From: Verrucomicrobiales bacterium
Lineage (GTDB): Bacteria; Verrucomicrobiota; Verrucomicrobiia; Verrucomicrobiales; Verrucomicrobiaceae
Direction of reading: 5' to 3'
Length of the DNA: 19,736 nucleotides
NCBI GenBank assembly: GCA_003506995.1
Contig: DNXB01000290.1
Coordinates: forward strand, 1 to 19,736
The notes beneath the pieces were generated by a model. It did not search any database, was not told the DNA's origin, and worked only from the letters and a program-made list of their open reading frames with translations. Each line of letters begins with the position of its first letter. The first letter of the stretch is position 1. This document shows, piece after piece, positions 8,468-14,363 of this stretch. A program made the position numbers and the translations under genes.

Positions 8468-8842
8468 TTATGAGCCTGTGCCCGTGCCGTGCTCCTCATC
8501 GAGATCGCGGATGCTCTCGATGATGGCGTTGAGCTTCTTGCCGGTGGCGGTGAGCGCATAGTCGGTGCGCGGCACCTTGCCTGCAATCTCCGAGCGCGTG
8601 ATGAGGCGATAGTCCATGAGCTTGCGCAGTCGTTCATTGAGAACCTTCGCCGAGATGCCGGGGATGAAACGCTCAAGCTGCCCTGGTCGTGTCACTCCAC
8701 GCCCGATGGCGGCGAGCACCGCTGCCGACCATTTGCAGCCCACCACATCCTCCAGCCGACGATAAGCTGTGCGCTCCGTGAGCAGCAGGTGCGTGGTCTT
8801 CTTGAGTGCGGCAGGCTTCGGTTTCATTGGGCTTTTTATCAT
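8468..8842 (-). CDS. HxlR-family winged-helix transcriptional regulator
   Basis: A 124-residue protein, a usual size for HxlR. The diagnostic pattern is visible: LEDVVGCKWSAAVLAAIGRG, then GQLERFIPGISAKVLNERLRKL with the recognition helix, then LITRSEIAGKVPRTDYALTATGKKL forming the wing. The open frame extends upstream to 8968, but the added residues (cysteine-, arginine-rich, no family match) are not credible; ATG at 8842 or 8827 is chosen, since the conserved part begins about 20 residues later. HxlR proteins are dimeric regulators, several of which use a cysteine to sense electrophiles, thiols or redox state; the conserved cysteine of this protein is in VGCKW. The gene is divergent from a CxxC thioredoxin-fold gene (about 157 nt between starts) and 24 nt ahead of the nitrilase operon. 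Which of these it controls is unknown. Confidence 0.85.
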   Translation of the reverse strand: MIKSPMKPKPAALKKTTHLLLTERTAYRRLEDVVGCKWSAAVLAAIGRGVTRPGQLERFIPGISAKVLNERLRKLMDYRLITRSEIAGKVPRTDYALTATGKKLNAIIESIRDLDEEHGTGTGS

Positions 8843-8941
8843 GCCGGACGCGATGCGGCTAGCAGGCACAAAACGGTGCCCGGTCACGCAATAGTGCCCT
8901 CTTTCGCGGTTTCGCAACCCGCATTCTGATGGCGGCGACAT

Positions 8942-8960
8942 CCGCTGCACCACGCAGCGG
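8942..8960. promoter_or_regulatory. Perfect 7-bp inverted repeat in the HxlR/thioredoxin intergenic region, candidate operator
   Basis: CCGCTGC-ACCAC-GCAGCGG is an exact inverted repeat with a 5-nt spacer, centred about 50 nt before the thioredoxin-fold ATG at 9000 and about 110 nt from the HxlR start. Dimeric winged-helix regulators bind such sites, and an autoregulated HxlR with a divergent target is a common arrangement. The GC-rich arms could equally be incidental; no good -35/-10 pair was identified around it. Confidence 0.35.
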
Positions 8961-8999
8961 CCTGTCATTCAAACCACCAACCATCCACCACTGATCCAC

Positions 9000-9236
9000 A
9001 TGAAAACCAAAGCCATCTTCTACCATGCAGGCTGCCCCGTCTGCGTCGCCGCCGAACAAAACGTCGCCGCTGCGCTCGACACCAGCCGCTTCGATGTTGA
9101 GATCGTCCATCTCGGCAGCGCCAAGGGCCGCGTCTCCGAAGCCGAAGCCGCCGGAGTCAAATCCGTGCCCGCCCTCGTCATCGACGGAGCCGCGTATCAC
9201 ATCAATTTTGGCGCGGACCTCAGCGTGCTGAAGTAA
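9000..9236 (+). CDS. Small thioredoxin/glutaredoxin-fold protein with CPVC active site
   Basis: 78 residues, cytosolic (no signal peptide). It begins with a beta strand (KAIFYHAGCPVC) with the redox motif C12-P-V-C15, and the cis-proline turn is in VKSVPALVIDG (about residues 53-63), which is the standard thioredoxin-fold layout, with a length like that of glutaredoxins and small redox proteins. It would reduce disulfides, glutathione mixed disulfides or persulfides. It stands divergent from the HxlR regulator and upstream of the sulfur cluster, which fits a role in sulfane-sulfur or thiol homeostasis, but that is inference. ATG at 9000 is the only sensible start; the preceding bases show no strong Shine-Dalgarno. 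A 12-bp hairpin follows the stop. Confidence 0.82.
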   Translation: MKTKAIFYHAGCPVCVAAEQNVAAALDTSRFDVEIVHLGSAKGRVSEAEAAGVKSVPALVIDGAAYHINFGADLSVLK

Positions 9237-9252
9237 CCGCCGCCAAAGTCCG

Positions 9253-9295
9253 CTGTGCCGCAGCCAGGTCGTCCATCCGCAGCGCTGCGGCACAG
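9253..9295. repeat. GC-rich inverted repeat, 12-bp perfect stem (possible terminator or REP-like element)
   Basis: The arm CTGTGCCGCAGC at 9253-9264 pairs exactly with GCTGCGGCACAG at 9284-9295 across a 19-nt loop. The second arm is also part of a separate perfect 14-bp palindrome, CCGCAGCGCTGCGG (9277-9290), so two structures compete. It lies 17-60 nt after the thioredoxin-fold stop. There is no T-run after the stem, so a classical intrinsic terminator is not shown; a REP-like element or a transcript-end structure is possible. Confidence 0.5.
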
Positions 9296-9336
9296 GCAGG
9301 ACTCGGAGACTGAACCGACGTGCCCTCCACGCCCCT

Positions 9337-9618
9337 ATGACCACCCCGAACACCTGGGACATCCTGCCCTCACTGGCGGAGATGCAGGCGCTGCTGGAAC
9401 GTGATCCTGCCACGCTGAGCGCGGACGAGAAACGCCGCCCGCTCAACCTGCAACGCCAGCACGCCGAAGTGCTAGGCTTGCTGCCGCCGGTTTGCTACGA
9501 CCTCGAAAAGATGCGCAAGGCTCCGGTGCAGAATGCCACGAACGTCGAGCCGTTCGAGATCATGGACGGGCTTTATTACGTCGGCAATTCGCAGCTCGCC
9601 GGGTTGAATGCCCCCTAA
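9337..9618 (+). pseudogene. N-terminal stump of an MBL-fold metallo-hydrolase
   Basis: 93 codons open from ATG 9337 to TAA. The last part reads NATNVEPFEIMDGLYYVGNSQ, which is the characteristic entry into a metallo-beta-lactamase fold (strands 'PFEI..GLYYVGN'), after an N-terminal stretch (LEMQALLERDPATLSADEKRRPL) of the sort found in long exported or lipid-associated MBL proteins. The next family element, the strand and HxHxDH zinc site, is missing: after NSQ the sequence reads LAGLNAP and stops, then continues as non-coding DNA. The break is near 9585-9605. The stump cannot be catalytic, as no metal ligands remain. A translated short protein is possible but unlikely to be functional. Confidence 0.55.
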
Positions 9619-9675
9619 ACGAAGAAGTTCAGTTTGGGGTGAAGACCCCATATCAAGCGCCATGTCTCCGGGTCT
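9611..9675 (+). promoter_or_regulatory. Mutually exclusive hairpins in the region ahead of the first transporter pair
   Basis: Within the 144-nt stretch from 9619 to 9762 and just before it, several short stems share the same strands. CCCC...AAAC (9611-9620) can pair with GTTTGGGG (9632-9639) with a 2-nt bulge. TGGGGT (9635-9640) pairs exactly with ACCCCA (9645-9650) over a GAAG loop. AGACCC (9643-9648) pairs with GGGTCT (9670-9675). Such alternative pairing is typical of attenuators or leader RNAs, but it could also be the end of a mobile element, since this spot is where the MBL gene is broken. No ligand-binding class is recognised. Confidence 0.3.
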
Positions 9676-9762
9676 ATAAACTGCCACACAAAAAACCTCT
9701 TTTGGGCTGCGGAAGCAACCGACCGCATGAGCATCTGCGAATGCACATAAACACACAACCTC

Positions 9763-10305
9763 ATGAATCCATTGCGCATGAAAGTCTGGTCACCGTATCT
9801 GGTCGGTGCGGGCATCGGGGTATTGAGCTGGCTGACGTTCGCCACGGTGGACAAGCCCATAGGCATCACCACGGCCTTTGAATACAGTGCCGCGCTTACC
9901 GAACAGGCGGTCGCCCCGCAGGTGACGCAGCCATATCTCGAGGCGAAGGCGAAGGACGGCAAGGTTCCGAAGATCGACTGGGAATGGATGCTGGTGCTCG
10001 GGGTGCTGATCGGCGCTTACGTCAGCTCGAAGATGTCGGGAGATCGCGCGCCGGAGGAAAAAGTGCCGCCGCTGTGGGGCTGGCGCTTCGGGTATTCGCC
10101 TGGCAAACGCTATGTCGGGGCTTTTCTCGGCGGGATCATCATGATGCTGGGCGCGCGCATCGCGCAGGGCTGCACCAGCGGCCATGCGATCAGCGGCATC
10201 CTGCAACTGGCGCTCTCAAGCTGGATCTTTGCGCCCGTCATGGGTGTGGCAGGCATGGCCGTTGCATTCCTGATCTACGGGAAGGAGGGCCGCAGCCATG
10301 TTTGA
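9763..10305 (+). CDS. YeeE/YedE-family sulfur transporter, N-terminal half (PmpA/TsuA-like), copy 1
   Basis: 180 residues, membrane protein with about four helices. The family motif GCTSGHAISG (C137) is present near the C-terminal end, preceded by GGIIMMLGARIAQ. In the TsuA/YeeE thiosulfate transporters the corresponding cysteine lies on the substrate path. The family often occurs as one long chain; here it is split, with the other half encoded by the next gene (8-nt overlap), as in the PmpA/PmpB arrangement found beside persulfide dioxygenases. A soluble-looking insert (about residues 40-70) follows the first helix hairpin and is absent from copy 2. The likely substrate is thiosulfate or a polysulfide-like sulfur species, by family only. 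ATG at 9763 is the first Met; M6 is an alternative. Confidence 0.88.
   Translation: MNPLRMKVWSPYLVGAGIGVLSWLTFATVDKPIGITTAFEYSAALTEQAVAPQVTQPYLEAKAKDGKVPKIDWEWMLVLGVLIGAYVSSKMSGDRAPEEKVPPLWGWRFGYSPGKRYVGAFLGGIIMMLGARIAQGCTSGHAISGILQLALSSWIFAPVMGVAGMAVAFLIYGKEGRSHV
10282..10289 (+). promoter_or_regulatory. Shine-Dalgarno for the downstream transporter half
   Basis: AAGGAGGG lies inside the end of the upstream coding sequence, 8-9 nt before the ATG at 10298. Strong Shine-Dalgarno sequences are rare in this window, so this one supports the 10298 start and independent re-initiation for the second half of the split transporter. Confidence 0.6.
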
Positions 10306-10858
10306 TGAACCGCTCAAACTCGTTCTCGGTCTCGTCACCGGCATCATCTTCGGTGTGCTGCTGCAAAAGGGGCAGGTCGCCAAATTTCAAAAACTCATGG
10401 GTCAGTTTTTGCTCAAGGATTTCACTGTGGTGAAGAGCATGGCGACGGCCATCGCTGTCGGCACCATCGGCGTGCATGCGCTGGTGGCTCTGGGCTTGGC
10501 GGAGATTCACATTCAGACTGCATCTCTGGCGCGTGTGATCGTCGGCGGGGTGTTGTTCGGCACTGGCCTCGCGATCTTCGGTCTCTGCCCTGGAACGAGC
10601 GTTGCCGCGTGCGGCGAAGGCCGGCGTGATGCGATGATCGGCGTGCTCGGCATGTTCGTCGGCGCGGGCGTCTATGTCGCAGCGTTCCCGGCGTTGCAGC
10701 CGATGATCAAAGCCATGGCGGACTATGGAAAAGTGACGCTGCCACAACTCACCGGCACCTCGCCGTGGCTGTGGGTGGGCGGACTGGTGGCTCTCATCAT
10801 CATCGCTCTCGCGATCATCGAGCGCATTCATCCCAAACAACCAGACACCAAACTCTAA
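10298..10858 (+). CDS. YeeE/YedE-family sulfur transporter, C-terminal half (PmpB-like), copy 1
   Basis: 186 residues with about five hydrophobic helices. The second family motif is seen as GLCPGTSVAACGEG with C97 and C105. The opening LGLVTGIIFGVLLQKGQVAKFQKLMGQFLLKDFTVVK is the standard entry of this half, and the basic end IERIHPKQPDTKL closes the chain. It overlaps the first half by 8 nt and is followed after 14 nt by the CstB-like enzyme, so transporter and enzyme are almost certainly one transcript. The two halves are expected to assemble into one thiosulfate/sulfane-sulfur channel-like transporter. Both cysteines of the motif are retained here, unlike in copy 2. The start at ATG 10298 follows a clear Shine-Dalgarno at 10282-10289. 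Confidence 0.88.
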   Translation: MFDEPLKLVLGLVTGIIFGVLLQKGQVAKFQKLMGQFLLKDFTVVKSMATAIAVGTIGVHALVALGLAEIHIQTASLARVIVGGVLFGTGLAIFGLCPGTSVAACGEGRRDAMIGVLGMFVGAGVYVAAFPALQPMIKAMADYGKVTLPQLTGTSPWLWVGGLVALIIIALAIIERIHPKQPDTKL

Positions 10859-10872
10859 CGACCCCAAAAAGT

Positions 10873-12264
10873 ATGGCACTCGTCTTTGAACGCATCCAAA
10901 CCGAAGGCATCGCCGAGCTTTCGTATCTCCTCGGTGATGACAGCGACGGCGTTGCGGCCGTCTTCGATCCGACTCCCGACGTGGACAAATACGTCACGCT
11001 GGCGCGCGAGAAGAAGGTCTCCATCACGCACGTCTTCGAGACGCACATCCATGCCGATCTGGTGAGCGGCGCGCTGGAGCTTTGCGCGCGCGTCGGGTCG
11101 GCGAAGGTTTTCGTCAGCCATGAAGGCGATGCACGCTACGGCTTCGATCACGAAAAGTTAAAGGCTGGTGACAAGTTCACTTTCGGCAAGACCATCGTCA
11201 CGGTGCGTCACACACCAGGACACACGCCCGAGCATGTGAGCTACGAGCTGGCCGAGAAGGATCATCCTGACACGCCATGGGGCGTGCTTACTGGCGACTC
11301 ACTTTTCGTGAACTCGGCGGGCCGGCCCGATCTGCTCGGTTCCAGTGAGACTGAGGAACTCACCAGGAAGCTGTTTGAAACACTGCGCGGATATTTTCTC
11401 GCGCTGCCGGACAGCGTCGTGATTCACCCCGCGCACGCCCACGGCTCGCCGTGCGGCGCGGACATCGGTGACCGGCTGGAAAGCACCATCGGCTACGAGC
11501 GGAAGTTCAATCCTTACCTCCAACTCACCGACTTCGATAAGTTCCGGGAGCACGCGCTGGGCTGCGCGCCGCCGGTGCCGAAGTATTATCCGCTGATGAA
11601 GAAGCTGAACGCCAAAGGGCCGGAGGTGCTCGGCAATCTGCCTCGCGTGCCGGGACTGCCGGCGAAAGCCTTCAACGAGGCCGTGCAGAAGAAGGCCGGG
11701 GTGCTCGTGGATACGCGCATGATGCTCGGATTTGGTGGCGGACACATCAAAGGGGCGCTGAGCATCGGTGGCACGCCCATGCTTTCCATCTGGGCGGGCT
11801 GGCTCCTTGAGCCGGATGAGCCGATCCTGCTGGTGCTCGATAGCGACAGCAAGGTGGATGAGGTGGTGAAGCTCTTCATCCGCACCGGTTACACCAAGTT
11901 CGCGGGCTATCTCGTCGGCGGGATGACGGCGTGGGACAATGCCGGGTTCCCGCTGGATGAAGTCGGCCAGATGACGGTGCATGAGATCAAGGACGCCGGG
12001 ACGCGCCTCCAGATCGTGGATGTGCGCGCACCCGGCGAGTGGAAGAAAGGTCATATTCTAGGTGCGGTGCATATGTTCCTGCCGGAGTTGCGCAAAGAAG
12101 CCGCCGCGCTCGACAAAGAAAAACCAGTCGCGGTGTATTGCGACAGCGGCTACCGCGCGAGCATCTGCACCAGCATCCTCAAACAGGAAGGATTTAACTG
12201 CGTCTGCAACGTGCCGGGAAGCTGGCAGGCGTGGAAGAAAGCGGGGTTCCCATCAGCAAAGTAA
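10873..12264 (+). CDS. CstB-like persulfide dioxygenase fused to two rhodanese domains
   Basis: 463 residues, cytosolic. Residues 1-~250 are a metallo-beta-lactamase-fold persulfide dioxygenase: the mononuclear iron site is suggested by H58, H60 and D62 (THIHADLVSG), H117 (TPGHTPEH), D142 (LTGDSLF) and the HPAHAHG loop. Residues ~262-360 are a first rhodanese domain that lacks the catalytic cysteine (LLVLDSDSKVDEV). Residues ~366-462 are an active-type rhodanese with C423 in YCDSGYRAS. This PDO/pseudo-rhodanese/rhodanese order matches CstB, which oxidises persulfide to sulfite and joins sulfane sulfur to it to give thiosulfate. The longer open frame from 10765 is rejected: it overlaps the preceding gene and only ATG 10873 gives the family start MALVFERI. 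It sits between the transporter half (14 nt) and the copper-binding gene (16 nt). Confidence 0.9.
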   Translation: MALVFERIQTEGIAELSYLLGDDSDGVAAVFDPTPDVDKYVTLAREKKVSITHVFETHIHADLVSGALELCARVGSAKVFVSHEGDARYGFDHEKLKAGDKFTFGKTIVTVRHTPGHTPEHVSYELAEKDHPDTPWGVLTGDSLFVNSAGRPDLLGSSETEELTRKLFETLRGYFLALPDSVVIHPAHAHGSPCGADIGDRLESTIGYERKFNPYLQLTDFDKFREHALGCAPPVPKYYPLMKKLNAKGPEVLGNLPRVPGLPAKAFNEAVQKKAGVLVDTRMMLGFGGGHIKGALSIGGTPMLSIWAGWLLEPDEPILLVLDSDSKVDEVVKLFIRTGYTKFAGYLVGGMTAWDNAGFPLDEVGQMTVHEIKDAGTRLQIVDVRAPGEWKKGHILGAVHMFLPELRKEAAALDKEKPVAVYCDSGYRASICTSILKQEGFNCVCNVPGSWQAWKKAGFPSAK

Positions 12265-12280
12265 ACACCGAAGACTAATC

Positions 12281-12622
12281 ATGCATCACCTCACTCATCT
12301 CAGCGAAGAACAGCGCCAGTGCATCGAGAACTGCACCACCTGCCACGAAGTCTGCCTCAGTATGGCAGCCACCCATTGCTTGAAGCTCGGCGGCAAACAC
12401 GTCGAACAGGAGCATTTCCGCCTCATGATGGATTGCGCGGAAATCTGTGCGACTTCCGCAAACTTCATGCTGCGTGGCTCACCGCTGCACCAGCTCATCT
12501 GCGGCGTCTGCGCCGAAGTGTGTTCGCAATGCGCCGGCAGTTGTGCGCAGGTCGGCGACATGGACGAATGCGTGGAAACCTGCCGCGCCTGCTCGGAATC
12601 CTGCCGGAAGATGGCAGCTTGA
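12281..12622 (+). CDS. Csp-type cysteine-rich four-helix-bundle copper-storage protein (cytosolic)
   Basis: 113 residues containing 16 cysteines, at about residues 14, 18, 21, 25, 33, 52, 56, 74, 77, 81, 84, 88, 97, 101, 104 and 108. The CxxxC and CxxC spacing (CIENCTTCHEVC, CGVCAEVCSQCAGSC, CVETCRACSESC) points the thiols into the core of a four-helix bundle, as in the Csp copper-storage family/DUF326 proteins that bind many Cu(I) ions per chain. There is no signal or Tat peptide, so it is of the cytosolic Csp3 type. ATG 12281 lies 16 nt after the CstB-like stop and the gene ends 4 nt before the next transporter, so it is buried inside the sulfur operon. The ORF extends upstream to 12062 in frame but overlaps the previous gene and does not match the family. 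Confidence 0.88.
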   Translation: MHHLTHLSEEQRQCIENCTTCHEVCLSMAATHCLKLGGKHVEQEHFRLMMDCAEICATSANFMLRGSPLHQLICGVCAEVCSQCAGSCAQVGDMDECVETCRACSESCRKMAA

Positions 12623-12626
12623 TCTC

Positions 12627-13235
12627 ATGACACTTCCACGCACCAGCTTCGCCTTCGTTTTCGCTGCGCTGAGTCTGGGTTTTCCGCAGCTCGCGAGCGC
12701 TGCGGATTTTGGCGTCAATGCGACCGACTATGATGGTGCCGCGTGGTCACCCTATCTCGTCGGCGCGGGCATTGGTGTGCTGTCGTGGCTGACGTTTTAT
12801 TTCGCCGACAAGCCCATCGGCGCGTCATCATTCTACGCGACCATCGCGGGCTTCATCGGCAAGTTCGTCTCGCGGCGTCACACGGAGTCGTTGAAGTATT
12901 ACCAGACCAATCCGCCAGCGGTGGACCATGGCTTCGTGTTCGTCATCTGCACCATCTTGGGCGGCTTCATCGCGGCGTGGACAGGCGGCGAAATTCGCAA
13001 CGAGTGGCTGCACCCGATGTGGGTGGATCGTTTCGGCGACAGCATCGCTCTGCGCGCGGTCATCGGTTTCGTCGGCGGCGTGCTGATGGCCTTTGGTGCG
13101 CGTCTCGCGGGCGGCTGCACGAGCGGTCACGGCATCAGCGGCACGCTCCAGCTTAGCGCGGGTTCATGGCTCGCGGTCATCTTCATGTTCATCGGTGGCA
13201 TTGCTGCCGCCATGCTCCTCTACACTTCGTTATGA
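12627..13235 (+). CDS. YeeE/YedE-family sulfur transporter, N-terminal half (PmpA-like), copy 2
   Basis: 202 residues. It shares with copy 1 a long run around WSPYLVGAGIGVLSWLTF and DKPIG and the motif GARLAGGCTSGHGISGTLQL (C164), so the pair arose by duplication. It differs by an N-terminal extension with signal-peptide character (residues 1-26, ending in ASAA) and by a cysteine in a transmembrane segment (ICTIL, C108), and it has a different central loop. Start ATG 12627 is 4 nt after the copper-protein stop. The open frame runs back to 12447 without family support. The end overlaps the next gene as ATGA, so the second half is translationally coupled. Its function is inferred to be uptake of thiosulfate or related sulfane sulfur, possibly of different specificity from copy 1. 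Confidence 0.86.
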   Translation: MTLPRTSFAFVFAALSLGFPQLASAADFGVNATDYDGAAWSPYLVGAGIGVLSWLTFYFADKPIGASSFYATIAGFIGKFVSRRHTESLKYYQTNPPAVDHGFVFVICTILGGFIAAWTGGEIRNEWLHPMWVDRFGDSIALRAVIGFVGGVLMAFGARLAGGCTSGHGISGTLQLSAGSWLAVIFMFIGGIAAAMLLYTSL

Positions 13236-13822
13236 TCGACCCCGGCAAAGCAGTGAAGGAATCCAGCGAGCCGCCGCCAGCGGTGCTCGCAGGCAAGAAA
13301 CTATTGACCGCCATCCTCTTCGGTCTCGCCTTCGGCTTCTTTCTGCAAAAGGGCGGCGTCGGCAAATACAACGTCCTCATCGGTCAGTTGCTGCTCCAGG
13401 ACTTCACCGTCGCCAAGATCATAATGACGGCCATCGTGGTCGGCATGGTGGGCGTCTTCACGCTGCACCATTTCGCAAAAGTAAATCTGCACCTCCAGCC
13501 GACCAAGATTGGCGCGCAGATCATCGGCGGCACTTTGTTTGGCATAGGCTTTGCGCTCATCGCCTACTGCCCCGGCACCGGCGCGGTGGCGTTGGGGCAG
13601 GGAAGCTGGGATGTGCTCTTTGGCATGGCTGGCTTGATCACTGGCTCCTATCTCTTTGCCGAGATGTCCGGGTGGTTGAAGCGCACGGTCGAAACGTGGG
13701 GCGACAAAGGCAAGGTGATGCTGCCCGATCTTCTGCACATTCCGCGCGGCGTGTTCGTGTCCGCCTTCACGCTGCTGCTGCTCGCCGCGCTCTACGCGAT
13801 GGAGCGCTTCACCACACGCTGA
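13232..13822 (+). CDS. YeeE/YedE-family sulfur transporter, C-terminal half (PmpB-like), copy 2
   Basis: 196 residues. It has the pattern AILFGLAFGFFLQKGGVGKYNVLIGQLLLQDFTVAK seen in copy 1, and the second motif reads AYCPGTGAVALGQG: C113 is kept but the position of C105 of copy 1 is a leucine (L121). If that second cysteine takes part in sulfur relay, copy 2 works differently or transports another substrate. ATG 13232 overlaps the stop of the first half (ATGA), which fixes the start; the in-frame upstream extension to 13166 lies inside the preceding gene. A short polar N-terminal tail (residues 1-20) precedes helix 1. A 4-nt gap leads to the exported DsrE-like gene, so these are one operon. 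Confidence 0.86.
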   Translation: MIDPGKAVKESSEPPPAVLAGKKLLTAILFGLAFGFFLQKGGVGKYNVLIGQLLLQDFTVAKIIMTAIVVGMVGVFTLHHFAKVNLHLQPTKIGAQIIGGTLFGIGFALIAYCPGTGAVALGQGSWDVLFGMAGLITGSYLFAEMSGWLKRTVETWGDKGKVMLPDLLHIPRGVFVSAFTLLLLAALYAMERFTTR

Positions 13823-13826
13823 TTCC

Positions 13827-14294
13827 ATGACGACTCTTATGAAAAACATGCTCCAAACCATCGCCCTTGCGACGCTCACCCTCCTGCCTCCCACCGCCAT
13901 GTCTGCTGAACCCGAAAAGCCATCTGCCGACCAAACCCACAAGGTCGTCTTTGAAGTCTCCATCGACGGTGTGGAGAAATGGCAGGGAGCGCTCCGCAAC
14001 GTGGAGAACACCCGCAAGGAACTCGGCGCCGGGACGAAGATGGAAGTCGTCACGCACGGCAAAGGCGTCGGCATGCTGCTCGCGAAGACCTCCGCCGACA
14101 ACGCCGAGCTGAAAGCGAAGCTCGAAAAACTCAGCGCCGACGGTGTCGTCTTCGCGGCATGCGAGAACACGATGAAGCGCGAGAAGCTCGAAAAGAAAGA
14201 CCTCGTCGGGCTGTCCACAACCGTTCCCTCCGGCGTCAGCGAAGTCGTCCGCAAGCAGGCCGCTGGCTACGCCTACATCAAGAGCGGCGGGTAG
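13827..14294 (+). CDS. Exported DsrE/DsrF-like sulfur-relay protein
   Basis: 155 residues with a signal peptide (about 1-27, ending SAEPE). The mature part has the DsrE/YchN pattern of short alpha/beta repeats: HKVVFEVSIDG, LGAGTKMEVVTHGKGVGML, and DGVVFAACENTMK with the single cysteine C112 where DsrE-like subunits carry the sulfur-binding residue. Periplasmic DsrE-like proteins accompany persulfide and thiosulfate genes and may bind or transfer sulfane sulfur. It starts 4 nt after the second transporter half and ends 69 nt before SulP. The start could be ATG 13827 or 13839; the earlier one is chosen because it still gives a usual signal peptide. Confidence 0.8.
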   Translation: MTTLMKNMLQTIALATLTLLPPTAMSAEPEKPSADQTHKVVFEVSIDGVEKWQGALRNVENTRKELGAGTKMEVVTHGKGVGMLLAKTSADNAELKAKLEKLSADGVVFAACENTMKREKLEKKDLVGLSTTVPSGVSEVVRKQAAGYAYIKSGG

Positions 14295-14363
14295 CCGGGT
14301 CGCGTATCGGGAATTGTCCGTCAAGTCGCACAAGAGGATGAGCGCGACGGAACGCAAAATGAC

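Noticed and set aside
6515..8473. A 652-codon open frame on the plus strand opposite the nitrilase and fusion genes.
   Set aside because: It is antisense to two genes with complete catalytic motifs and signal peptides; its own translation is His/Arg/Ala-rich without any recognisable motif. Long antisense frames are common in GC-rich DNA.
8843..8968. A 42-codon N-terminal extension of the HxlR protein.
   Set aside because: The added residues have no HxlR character and would consume the divergent promoter region.
9675..9680. TATAAA as a -10 box for the transporter operon.
   Set aside because: No acceptable -35 hexamer 16-18 nt upstream, so it was not listed as a promoter.
10765..10872. A 36-codon N-terminal extension of the CstB-like protein.
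   Set aside because: It overlaps the preceding transporter gene, is His/Arg-rich, and the family start MALVFERI is at 10873.
13301..14254. A 317-codon minus-strand frame opposite the second transporter half and the DsrE-like gene.
   Set aside because: The plus-strand genes have clear family motifs and ATGA or 4-nt coupling; the minus-strand product is Ser/Phe/His-rich and unlike any family.
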